Assembly (NCBI GenBank): GCA_963627445.1 | Contig: CAVGBM010000007.1 | Coordinates: 1-8,282, forward strand | Direction of reading: 5' to 3' | Length of the DNA: 8,282 nt | Source: F23-B02 sp963627445 | Lineage (GTDB): Bacteria; Bacillota; Clostridia; Oscillospirales; Oscillospiraceae | Position numbers and translations under genes: made by a program | Notes under the pieces: generated by a model | Databases searched by the model: none | What the model was told of the DNA's origin: nothing | What the model saw: the letters and a program-made list of their open reading frames with translations, nothing else | Shown here: piece after piece, positions 1 through 6,455 of the stretch | How positions within the stretch are numbered: the stretch's first letter is position 1 | Layout of the letters: every line of letters starts with the position of its first letter

Positions 1-2
1 GC

Positions 3-329
3 GTGCCGTTTCTGCGCCGTCTGCGCCCGGGGCTCAACTCGCCCTGCGGCTTTCGCGGAACGCCGTTTATAGTCGGGCTGCTTACGGGCGTCATGCCCTG
101 CGGCATGCTGTCGTCGATGTGGTTTTTCGTCGCCTCGGCGGGCACGGCCGTCAAAGGTGCGGCGCTGATGCTGGTATTCGGCCTCGGCACAAGCGTTTGC
201 GTGCTCTTTTTCGGCCTTCTCGGCGATGCGCTGACCCGAAAATACAATAAATACATCCTTAAAGCGAGCACCGTCCTCATCATCACCATGGGGCTCATGC
301 TCGCCGTCAAGGGCATAAAAATGCTCTGA
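3..329 (+). CDS. TauE/SafE or UreH-like multi-pass membrane protein, 3' part (5'-truncated)
   Basis: Open from the window edge to a TGA stop; 108 residues visible. The GTG at base 3 is probably an internal valine, so the true start lies outside. Three hydrophobic segments are visible: about residues 21-48 (containing GLLTGVMPCG), 51-75 and 85-105, ending in a short basic tail. The G-x-x-T-G-x-x-P-C-G stretch is typical of the UreH-like/cytochrome c biogenesis transmembrane domain family, related to DsbD/CcdA and often annotated as sulfite exporter TauE/SafE. In Clostridia such proteins frequently carry an N-terminal heavy-metal-associated domain, which could lie upstream here but is not visible. 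The substrate cannot be told from this fragment: metal, sulfur compound and redox relay are all possible. A terminator hairpin begins seven bases after the stop. The family call is fairly sure; the function is not. Confidence 0.7.
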   Translation: MPFLRRLRPGLNSPCGFRGTPFIVGLLTGVMPCGMLSSMWFFVASAGTAVKGAALMLVFGLGTSVCVLFFGLLGDALTRKYNKYILKASTVLIITMGLMLAVKGIKML

Positions 330-335
330 CGATAA

Positions 336-372
336 AAAAATTGCCCCAAGACAGCGTCTTGGGGCAATTTTT
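336..372 (+). terminator. Intrinsic terminator of the TauE-like gene; left copy of a repeated hairpin
   Basis: A perfect 17-bp inverted repeat (336-352 with 356-372) around a 3-base AGC loop. The GC-rich core is flanked by A5 on the left and T5 on the right. It starts seven bases after the stop of the upstream gene. With A and T tracts on both sides it could also stop transcription arriving on the minus strand. A near-identical copy lies at 606-642. Confidence 0.85.
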
Positions 373-486
373 CAGTCTGTCAAAGAACTAAGAAAATTAG
401 GCGTAGCAAGTCAAATTCAATACGCAGCAGGGGGAGTGTGAGGGGGACAAGGTCCCGCCTCAAATTGGATTATAGCCATCAAATAC

Positions 487-507
487 GCCTGAGTTATCAG
501 GCTTTTT
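487..507 (+). terminator. Short internal terminator-like hairpin
   Basis: GCCTGA, loop GTTA, TCAGGC, then five T. It lies inside the larger palindromic element and would be the second of three stop signals for plus-strand transcription. The 5' arm overlaps a longer pairing (479-489 with 556-567), so the two folds are mutually exclusive. Confidence 0.4.
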
Positions 508-605
508 GACGAGCGTAGCGAGATTTTTCGTGAAGCAAAGCTTCACAAAAAATGTGGCGTATTTTGAAGCGTGAAAAAAAGTCATAAGACTTTTTTGACA
601 CGCTG

Positions 606-642
606 AAAAATTGCCTCAAGACAGCGTCTTGGGGCAATTTTT
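606..642 (-). terminator. Intrinsic terminator of the mmpL/coiled-coil operon; right copy of the repeated hairpin
   Basis: Inverted repeat 606-622 / 626-642 with the same AGC loop as the 336-372 copy (plus-strand reading) and one G-T wobble. On the minus strand it begins 18 bases after the stop codon at 661 and ends in T5. Its position and form make it the terminator of the minus-strand operon, and it is probably bidirectional. Confidence 0.8.
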
Positions 643-660
643 ACATTATGTCATTTTACG

Positions 661-2514
661 TCACTGAGATTTTTTGCGGGCTTCTTCGAACTTGCGGAGA
701 GCTTCCTCGTACTCGCGGCGGGCGGCCTCAAAGTCCTTCTGGCGGGACTCGGCCTCCATGCGCTGGGTCTCTTCGTTCAGGCGCTTTGTCTGCGCCTGCA
801 TGCGCTCGACAAGATCGGCGGGGATGGCGGTGCCTGCTACGGTCGGCTCGTCGGGAGCGGCTGCGGGCTCGGGCTTGATGACCTTCTCCTCCGCAGCGGG
901 TGCCGCGGGTGCGGGAGCTGCATCTGCGCTGCCCCAGCCGTTATCATCATCGTCCTCGTCGGTCTTTTTGACGCGGCGGGGCTTTTCCTTTTTCTCGGCC
1001 TTTTCCTTCTTCGCGGGCTTTGCCTTCGCCGGTGCAGAACCTGCGGGCACCGCGACGCCGCGCTTATACGCCTTGGTGCAGGCGATGCAGACGATCATCG
1101 ACAGCAGCGCTGCGACCAGAATGGCGATCATTGCGGCAAACTGCATCGAGCCGTCGCCGGCACCGTCGCCGAGGGAATACACAAAGTAGCGGTAGTCGTT
1201 CACATAGCCGTAGATGTTCAGCGCAGCAGAGCCCAGAGCCGCGGCGCAGGCGAGAACGAGCGCGATAACGAGCGTCTGGAACTTGGGGCGGAAGGCGACG
1301 ATCACGCCGACCGCGCCTGCGACGACGCAGACATAGCACAGTATCCTGAGCAGCGAATAAAGCTGCTGACGAACGGCGAGCTCGGAACGGACATTCTCGG
1401 CGTCCTCCTCGACATACTCGCTTGCGGCGGCGAGCACCTCGTCATAGTTTTCCCTGTCGGTGACCTTTGCGGCGATACCCTCGTTTGCAAGCAGGATCTT
1501 GATGCCTGCGTCGACTATCTCCTGGTCGCCCTCAAGCTCCTCGAGGTTTTCAAGCTCGTTTGCCATGGCGGCGCTGTTGTCTGCCATCTTGCGCTTGCCG
1601 GCTGCCAACTGCTCGGCTGCGTCAGCAAGCTGAGCCTTGCCGTCGTCGAGCTTTGCCTTACCGGCAGCCAGCTGCGCATCGCCGTCGTCGAGCTGCTTTT
1701 TGGCTGCGGCCAACTGCTGCTTGCCGGCAGCCAGCTGCTGCTTACCGGCAGCCAGCTGCTCCTTGCCGTCGGCAAGCTGCTGCTTGCCCTCCTCGAGCTG
1801 GAGCTCAGCGTCGGCTATCTGCCTGTCGGCCTCGGCAAGCTGAGCCTTTGCCGCGTCGTATTCATTGAAAAGCTCGGTCACGGTCTTGTTATAGCCCATC
1901 GAGCGCAGCAGGATATTGAGTCCCGCCTCGGTGTAATTGCCGCCGGTCGTGCCGTGCAGCCTATCATAATAGGGCTTTGCCTTGTTATAAATCGGCGTGA
2001 CCTCGTCGAGCTGTGCCTGACCCTCGTCACGCTGCTTTTTGGCCTCGGCAAGCTGAGCCTCGCCGTCGGCGATCTGCTTTTCACCGTCAGCTATCTGCTT
2101 TTCGGCAGCGGCGATCTCCTTTTCCTTCTCGGCGATGAGCGCCTCTGCGGCGGCATAGTCGGCCTTGCCCTGGTCGAGCTTCGCCTTGGCCGCGTCATAT
2201 TCCTTCTGACCCTTGTCCAGCTGCGCCTTACCCTCGTCGTACTGCTTCTGACCGGCGCTTATCTGGCTGCTGCCGTATTTGTCGGTGACGACGGCGGTGG
2301 CGTAATCCTTGGCGGTGCTGTCGCTGTCAGAGTCCTTTATCTTGTCGTAATGCTCGGAGATAAGGGCGATCGAGTCGCGGATATCGTCGTTTTGCAGGTT
2401 GGACTTGCGCAGGATGCCGGTTATATCCTCGAGACCGGAGGCCGCGGCGAAAAAGCCGTAGACCGAGGCGATCACGAGGCAGATACTGATGACCGTCAGT
2501 GCGATTCTCTTCAT
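661..2514 (-). CDS. Membrane-anchored coiled-coil protein with internally duplicated ectodomain and charged cytoplasmic tail
   Basis: 617 residues from the ATG at 2514. That start has AGGAAG seven bases upstream and places a transmembrane helix (about 5-25) at the N-terminus. A GTG at 2562 overlapping the upstream stop is possible but has a weaker ribosome site. Order: TM1; coiled coil 1 (about 88-170); a globular module (175-217) with AGLNILLRSMG; coiled coil 2 (about 218-312), made of Q-L-A-A-G-K-Q heptads; a second module (320-365) with AGIKILLANEG; three TM helices (about 388-408, 413-437, 458-480); then a Lys/Glu-rich, Pro/Ala-rich tail ending in another charged helix (565-617). Four TMs put the coiled coils outside and the tail inside. 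The glycine-containing heptads resemble the spacer region of YhgE/Pip-type proteins, but no full match to that family is evident. It is the second gene of an operon with the MMPL pump, 44 bases downstream, and is probably a partner or scaffold for it. Function unknown. Confidence 0.85.
   Translation of the reverse strand: MKRIALTVISICLVIASVYGFFAAASGLEDITGILRKSNLQNDDIRDSIALISEHYDKIKDSDSDSTAKDYATAVVTDKYGSSQISAGQKQYDEGKAQLDKGQKEYDAAKAKLDQGKADYAAAEALIAEKEKEIAAAEKQIADGEKQIADGEAQLAEAKKQRDEGQAQLDEVTPIYNKAKPYYDRLHGTTGGNYTEAGLNILLRSMGYNKTVTELFNEYDAAKAQLAEADRQIADAELQLEEGKQQLADGKEQLAAGKQQLAAGKQQLAAAKKQLDDGDAQLAAGKAKLDDGKAQLADAAEQLAAGKRKMADNSAAMANELENLEELEGDQEIVDAGIKILLANEGIAAKVTDRENYDEVLAAASEYVEEDAENVRSELAVRQQLYSLLRILCYVCVVAGAVGVIVAFRPKFQTLVIALVLACAAALGSAALNIYGYVNDYRYFVYSLGDGAGDGSMQFAAMIAILVAALLSMIVCIACTKAYKRGVAVPAGSAPAKAKPAKKEKAEKKEKPRRVKKTDEDDDDNGWGSADAAPAPAAPAAEEKVIKPEPAAAPDEPTVAGTAIPADLVERMQAQTKRLNEETQRMEAESRQKDFEAARREYEEALRKFEEARKKSQ
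1621..1800 (-). repeat. Short tandem repeats encoding heptads of the coiled coil
   Basis: Within the coiled-coil gene a 21-bp unit, one heptad of the Q-L-A-A-G-K-Q type, occurs in tandem. Units at 1717-1737 and 1738-1758 are adjacent and differ at one base; more diverged units flank them. Such DNA can expand or contract by slippage without breaking frame, so heptad number may vary between strains. Confidence 0.7.
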
Positions 2515-2558
2515 TGATTTTCTTCCTTTCTCGTCAAAGACAAGCAGGCCCCCCGACC

Positions 2559-4868
2559 TCACTTATCCGCTGTATGCTTGCGTGCGACGTCCTCGAAGTC
2601 GTCCTCGAAGATGGGCGGCACACGGAAATGAATTTTCTTTGCGAATGTTGTTTTCTTTATAAACTTATCGCCCCACAAAAGCAGCTGCGGCAGGACGAAC
2701 ACGACAAGAAGCAGCGAGATGAACGTGCCTCGGCCGAGTGCGATGCCGATGTCCGAGGTGATGGCCTCGGTGGACAAAAATCCGATGAGCAGACCCGCAA
2801 TGGCGAGGATGCTGCCGGAGGTGATGAGCGTGGGCAGAGCGCCGTTGAGCGCGGCGGTTATGGATACGCGCTTGGAGTTGTTTTGCCGCAGGGTGATGTA
2901 GCGGTTTGAAACGACGATGGCGTAGTCTATATTCGCGCCCATCTGTATCGCCGTCACGATGAGGTAACCGACGAAGAATATCGGGTCGCCGTTGACATAC
3001 GGCCAGGTGAAGTTGAGCCATATACTGCCCTGAATGACCGCGATGAGCAGGACGGGAAGTCCGGCCGAGCGGAAGGTGAACAAAATTACGACGACGACGA
3101 ACACGACCGACAGGATGCTGACCATGGCGTTATCCCTTGTGTAGGTCTGCTCAAGGTCGCGCGAGCAGGTGGCGTCGCCTGCGACATAAACCGTGCCGTC
3201 GTAATACTTTTCGGCGACCTCGTGGATCTGATCGATAAGATCATACGACTCCTGCGACTGCACGTCGGTGTCGCAATACACGAGCATGCGGCTGTAATCG
3301 GGACCCTGCAGCTGCTTTTTCGCGTCGGAAAGCTGAGCATAGAGATCCTCTATCATATCCTGCTGGGATGCCGAGACCTCGACATCGCCCTTTTCCACGA
3401 CCTCGTACAGGAACATGAACAGGTCTATCATCCGCACCTTGTAATTGTGCAGATCCTCGCCGACCTGCTTGTAATCATCGTGCGATGCGCCGTAGTAGGC
3501 AAAAAGCGCAGAGCCCGTCATCTCGTCGAGTCCGGCGATGTCGCAGAACTCGTCTATCGTGAGCTTGTCGGTGAGCTTGTAGCCGTCTGTTACCTCGGTT
3601 ATGGCGATGCCCTGAACGGAGGTCACATGGTCGAGCCTTGACACCTCCTCGAGCATGTCCGCCTCGGCCTGATAGTCGCCTGTGGGGACGATTATCGCCA
3701 TCATGTTGCTGTAGCCGAAGGTGTCGTTCACCTCGGTGCGGGCAAGCTGCCTGTCGTTGAGGTTGAGCGGCATTGCGTCCGAGTAGTTATACGAAAACGG
3801 GCAGTGCATCGCGCAGTAGCCGCACACGATGAGCACAACGGCGAATATCGGCGGGATGATCTTCCGCGTTTTCCACGCGAAGCGGCCTGCAAAGTCGATA
3901 TGCGGGATAAGGCCGCGGTGGTGGGTCCTGTCGATGGCCTTGTTGAAGGTCAGAAGCAGCCCCGGCATCAGAAGGAACACCGACAGCATCGAAAGCAGGA
4001 TCGATTTGATGAGCACCCGCCCCAGGTCGCTGCCGAGACCAAACTGCATGAAGGCCATGGCAATAAGTCCGCCGATGGTCGTCAGGCTGCTGGAGGATAT
4101 CTCGGGAATGCCCTTTGTAAGAGCGTCTATCATTGCCTGTCTCGGCTCGGAGTGCTGCTTTTCCTCGGCAAAGCGGTTGCACAAAATGACTGCGTAGTCA
4201 ATGGCAAGCGCAAGCTGGAGAATGAGCGTCACCGCGTTTGAGACATAGGATATCTGCTTAAAGAAAAAGTTCGTGCCGAACTGCAGAAGCGCTGCCGCAC
4301 CGAAGGTCGCGAGCAGCACCGGCACCTCCGCAAAGCTGCGCGAGGTCAGAAGCAGCAAAACAACGACTATGACGACGGTTATAATGCCGACTACCAGCAT
4401 TTCGCTTACTATCTGCACCGAGGGGTCGTAGCCGACCTGCGTGTCGTAATACACCGTGTAGCCGGACAGGATGCTCTTTATATCCTCAAGGGCGTTCAGG
4501 CTGACCTCGTCATTGTCGCCTCCGCCGAAGGTGACCGAGTACATGGCGCAGCCCTTGGTGTAGTGCAGGCTTGAGTCGTCAAAGCTCGCGGACTTTATCC
4601 CGTCGACCGCTTCGATATCGTGGTACAAAAGCAGCGCGTCGGAGTAGCTTATGTCCTCGACCATGACTCTTGCGGTGCTGTAGGTCGTGAACTCGTTGTC
4701 CATAACATTGAGCGCCTGACGGGTCTCGGAATCTTCCGGCAGGAAGGTGTAAAGGTCGGAATTGACTTTTACAAGCCCCGAGGTGAATATCGAAAGCGCC
4801 GCCGCCACGGCAAACAGGATCATTATTAACTTTCGCCTGTCGACGATAAAGGTCGCTAATCTGTGCAT
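2559..4868 (-). CDS. MMPL/RND-family membrane transporter
   Basis: 769 residues, a usual length for Firmicutes MMPL proteins. ATG at 4868 is preceded by GAGGG nine bases upstream. The two-fold RND layout is visible: TM1 (13-33), extracellular domain 1 (about 37-153), five TM helices (to about 307), TM7 (336-355), extracellular domain 2 (about 360-578), then five TM helices (579-733). Each half carries the Asp-Tyr pair of the proton relay known from MmpL3: AIDYA at Asp224-Tyr225 and NIDYA at Asp648-Tyr649, each followed by an N-R motif. An ion-coupled pump is therefore expected. The second ectodomain has a long helical insertion (about 435-520) ending in a short coiled-coil-like stretch, possibly a contact for the coiled-coil partner encoded downstream. 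Substrates of the family include lipids, glycolipids, surfactants and drugs; none can be assigned here. It is the first gene of the minus-strand operon, with a long leader. Confidence 0.92.
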   Translation of the reverse strand: MHRLATFIVDRRKLIMILFAVAAALSIFTSGLVKVNSDLYTFLPEDSETRQALNVMDNEFTTYSTARVMVEDISYSDALLLYHDIEAVDGIKSASFDDSSLHYTKGCAMYSVTFGGGDNDEVSLNALEDIKSILSGYTVYYDTQVGYDPSVQIVSEMLVVGIITVVIVVVLLLLTSRSFAEVPVLLATFGAAALLQFGTNFFFKQISYVSNAVTLILQLALAIDYAVILCNRFAEEKQHSEPRQAMIDALTKGIPEISSSSLTTIGGLIAMAFMQFGLGSDLGRVLIKSILLSMLSVFLLMPGLLLTFNKAIDRTHHRGLIPHIDFAGRFAWKTRKIIPPIFAVVLIVCGYCAMHCPFSYNYSDAMPLNLNDRQLARTEVNDTFGYSNMMAIIVPTGDYQAEADMLEEVSRLDHVTSVQGIAITEVTDGYKLTDKLTIDEFCDIAGLDEMTGSALFAYYGASHDDYKQVGEDLHNYKVRMIDLFMFLYEVVEKGDVEVSASQQDMIEDLYAQLSDAKKQLQGPDYSRMLVYCDTDVQSQESYDLIDQIHEVAEKYYDGTVYVAGDATCSRDLEQTYTRDNAMVSILSVVFVVVVILFTFRSAGLPVLLIAVIQGSIWLNFTWPYVNGDPIFFVGYLIVTAIQMGANIDYAIVVSNRYITLRQNNSKRVSITAALNGALPTLITSGSILAIAGLLIGFLSTEAITSDIGIALGRGTFISLLLVVFVLPQLLLWGDKFIKKTTFAKKIHFRVPPIFEDDFEDVARKHTADK

Positions 4869-4869
4869 A

Positions 4870-5097
4870 CTATTCTACCCTCGGTTGACAAGTGGCTACA
4901 CGGTTTTGGGCGGCTGCTTTCCGCCCCTGCTTCGCTAAACCCCTGGTCCATATATGTCCATTATGCCCGTCGGGCTTTATCTTTGCCTGAACGAAAATCA
5001 GCTCTCCCAAAACTGCTTCGCACCTGACAGTTAACAGTTTTCTTGTGATTTTTGCTCCTCTGCTGTCAGGCGTGCATCCCCTCGTCGACCGAGGGCA
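4870..5097 (-). other. Stop-free 75-codon frame in the mmpL leader without a usable start
   Basis: One minus-strand frame stays open from after a TAA at 5098 to a TAG at 4870-4872, one base before the pump ATG. The product would contain stretches such as KLLTVRCEAVL and GHIWTRGLAKQGRKAAA. There is no ATG or GTG with a ribosome site; the best-placed AGGAG is followed by ATC. It overlaps the pairing regions of the leader. I do not call it a gene. It could be a decayed ORF or simply the translation of a dispersed repeat. Confidence 0.25.
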
Positions 5098-5098
5098 T
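5066..5098 (-). CDS. Possible 10-residue leader peptide
   Basis: ATG at 5098 is preceded by AGGGAG (5110-5105), six bases away, and reads MPSVDEGMHA before a TGA at 5066-5068. It lies inside the first hairpin of the mmpL leader and its stop falls in the CCTGACAG arm, so translation would disturb both pairings, as in attenuation by leader peptides. The ribosome site is real sequence. Whether it is translated is unknown, and so short a frame can arise by chance. Confidence 0.22.
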   Translation of the reverse strand: MPSVDEGMHA

Positions 5099-5136
5099 TA
5101 GATGCTCCCTAACAAGTGCATCAGATGTTTCTTTAC

Positions 5137-5165
5137 ATAATATAATAAAATGCCGATATATTCAA
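5137..5165 (-). promoter_or_regulatory. Sigma-A-type promoter of the mmpL operon
   Basis: Reading the minus strand: TTGAAT (5165-5160), 17 bases, TATTAT (5142-5137). The -35 matches consensus at 4 of 6 positions and the -10 at 5 of 6, in an AT-rich stretch. The predicted start near 5130 fits the long leader. It stands back to back with the CDF promoter, about 50 bases apart. Confidence 0.6.
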
Positions 5166-5215
5166 GGTACAAGAACGACTTTAATATAAATTTAACAAAT
5201 TATTTTTTGCATTGC

Positions 5216-5244
5216 TTGAAGTTTCGATAATATCGTATTATAAT
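5216..5244 (+). promoter_or_regulatory. Sigma-A-type promoter of the CDF/PAP2 operon, with operator-like palindromes
   Basis: TTGAAG (5216-5221), 17 bases, TATAAT (5239-5244, perfect -10). Transcription should start near 5251, 27 bases before the chosen ATG. The spacer contains CGATA-A-TATCG (5225-5235) and an imperfect inverted pair GATAAT/ATTAT (5226-5231 and 5237-5241). An AT-rich palindrome of this kind lying over the promoter could bind a metal-responsive repressor (Fur, MntR or DtxR type); that assignment is inference. Confidence 0.7.
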
Positions 5245-5277
5245 AATCAGACTATGCTTAAAGATGGGGGATGCGCC

Positions 5278-6447
5278 ATGGTATCGCTGCTGTCGAAAAT
5301 TTTCATAAAGAACCGTGACGATGTGACAGATCCCGCCGTCAGAAAAGCCTACGGCAGCCTGTGCAGCGCACTGGGCATCGTTTTGAATGTGCTGCTGTTT
5401 GCGGGAAAGTACATTGCGGGCGCGGTCTCGGGCTCCATTGCCATCACCGCCGATGCGTTCAATAACTTATCCGACGCAGGCTCGTCTGCGATATCGCTCG
5501 TGGGCTTTCATCTATCGAGCAAAAAGCCCGACCTTGACCACCCGTTCGGCCACGGCAGGCTTGAATATATCTCCGGCCTGTGCGTCGCGGCGCTCATCCT
5601 CGTCATGGCGGTCGAGCTTCTCATGAGCTCGGTACAAAAGATAATAACACCCGAGCCTGTCGAAATGGGTCTGCTTCCGGCGGCCATTTTGATAGTTTCC
5701 ATCGCCGTCAAGGTCTACATGTCGGCATACAACCGCTCGGTCGGCAAAAAAATTTCGTCGTCTGCGATGATGGCCACGGCGACCGACAGCCTGTCAGACT
5801 CTGTTGCGACGACGGTCGTTTTACTGAGCATGGGCGTGAGCTACTTCTTCGATGTGAACATTGACGGCTATGCCGGTGTGCTCGTCGCGCTGTTTATCCT
5901 CTGGGCGGGCATCGGCGTTGCGCGAGACACGCTCTCGCCGCTGCTCGGTCAGGCGCCCGATCCCGAATTTGTGCAGCGCATCGAGGATATCGTCATGGGC
6001 TGCGATGAGATCATCGGCATGCACGATCTTGTCGTACACGACTACGGCCCGGGCAGGCTCATGATAAGCCTGCATGCCGAGGTCGACGGCAGGGGAGATA
6101 TCTTTGAGCTGCACGACGCGGTCGACACCGTTGAGCGCACGCTCTCCCGCGAGCTCGGCTGCGAGGCCACGATACATATGGATCCCGTCGTGTGCGACAA
6201 CGAGGCGGTCGATGCCGAGCATAAAAGGCTTTTGGAGGTCGTCGCCGGTATCGACGATGTCATCGGCGTACACGATTTCCGCATGGTCGCAGGGCCGAGC
6301 CACACGAACCTCATTTTCGACGTTGTCATCCCCTGCGGCATCGCAAAGACCGCAGACGAGGTGCGCGATGAGATATGCGCCGCCGTTTCCGAGCAGATGC
6401 CCGGGCGCTTTGCCGTCGTCACAGTTGATACCTCATTCGTGAGATAA
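5278..6447 (+). CDS. Cation diffusion facilitator (probable Mn-type metal exporter) with duplicated C-terminal domain
   Basis: 389 residues. The ATG at 5278 has GGGGG seven bases upstream. Upstream in-frame candidates (TTG 5212, ATG 5254) lie in the -35 box or at the transcription start and are rejected. Six TM helices span about 25-220. Aligned with E. coli YiiP, the metal-site residues are N62xxxD66 in TM2 and D170xxxD174 in TM5; HPFGHG (89-94) follows TM2. Zinc CDFs use His in TM5, whereas the Asn-Asp/Asp-Asp set matches that described for Mn-exporting MntE-type proteins, so Mn2+ (or Fe2+) efflux by proton antiport is the likely role. The cytoplasmic part contains two similar units of about 70 residues (235-304 and 318-387), with DEIIGMHD and DDVIGVHD at equivalent places, instead of the single dimerisation domain of YiiP. 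First gene of an operon with PAP2, 8 bases downstream. Confidence 0.9.
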   Translation: MVSLLSKIFIKNRDDVTDPAVRKAYGSLCSALGIVLNVLLFAGKYIAGAVSGSIAITADAFNNLSDAGSSAISLVGFHLSSKKPDLDHPFGHGRLEYISGLCVAALILVMAVELLMSSVQKIITPEPVEMGLLPAAILIVSIAVKVYMSAYNRSVGKKISSSAMMATATDSLSDSVATTVVLLSMGVSYFFDVNIDGYAGVLVALFILWAGIGVARDTLSPLLGQAPDPEFVQRIEDIVMGCDEIIGMHDLVVHDYGPGRLMISLHAEVDGRGDIFELHDAVDTVERTLSRELGCEATIHMDPVVCDNEAVDAEHKRLLEVVAGIDDVIGVHDFRMVAGPSHTNLIFDVVIPCGIAKTADEVRDEICAAVSEQMPGRFAVVTVDTSFVR

Positions 6448-6455
6448 GGAGCAAT

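Larger units (their letters stand above)
336..642. repeat. 307-bp composite palindromic element (MITE-like or repeated terminator cassette)
   Basis: The outer 49 bases on each side (336-384 and 594-642) are inverted copies, matching at about 44 of 49 positions by my count. Each end contains the 17-bp terminator hairpin. Inside are more stems: GGGAC/GTCCC (444-448/452-456); an 11-bp enclosing stem 479-489/556-567 with one bulged base; GCCTGA/TCAGGC followed by T5 (487-507); GTGAAGC/GCTTCAC with a 3-base loop and T5/A6 flanks (524-552); and a long stem 568-583/588-604 with loop ATAA. There is no coding capacity and no obvious target-site duplication. It separates two genes that converge on it. 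It may be a non-autonomous mobile repeat or a locally duplicated terminator; one copy in one window cannot decide. Confidence 0.6.
4869..5130 (-). promoter_or_regulatory. Long, structure-rich 5' leader of the mmpL operon (candidate cis-regulatory RNA or dispersed repeat)
   Basis: From the promoter at 5165-5137 transcription would begin near 5130, leaving about 260 nt before the pump start. In transcript order it holds: GCATC-CATTA-bulged stem with CCCTCG/CGAGGG (5105-5074); CCTGACAG pairing with CTGTCAGG (5070-5063 with 5030-5023); AAAACTG pairing with CAGTTTT (5041-5035 with 5015-5009), which crosses the previous stem; GCCC/GGGC (4975-4965); and GGGCGG/CCGCCC (4926-4908). A further GATGC at 5122-5118 could compete for the first GCATC arm. 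I do not recognise a known riboswitch class. It may be a regulatory leader or an intergenic repeat; the pairings are visible, the role is inferred. Confidence 0.4.

Noticed and set aside
1954..2517. 187-codon plus-strand frame inside the coiled-coil gene
   Set aside because: Shadow of heptad-repeat DNA with biased codon positions; no ribosome site, and composition is dominated by Leu/Val/Gly runs.
2515..2562. GTG start at 2562 for the coiled-coil protein, overlapping the pump stop
   Set aside because: The ATG at 2514 has a much better ribosome site, and the extra 16 residues would add a charged stretch in front of the membrane anchor.
4881..5000. Cyclic-di-GMP or guanidine riboswitch in the pump leader
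   Set aside because: Short look-alike strings (AGGCAAAG, AAAGCCCG) are present, but the surrounding conserved stems and loops of those classes are not.
5212..5277. Upstream starts for the CDF gene (TTG 5212, ATG 5254)
   Set aside because: The first lies within the promoter -35 region and the second at the transcription start; ATG 5278 has a proper ribosome site.
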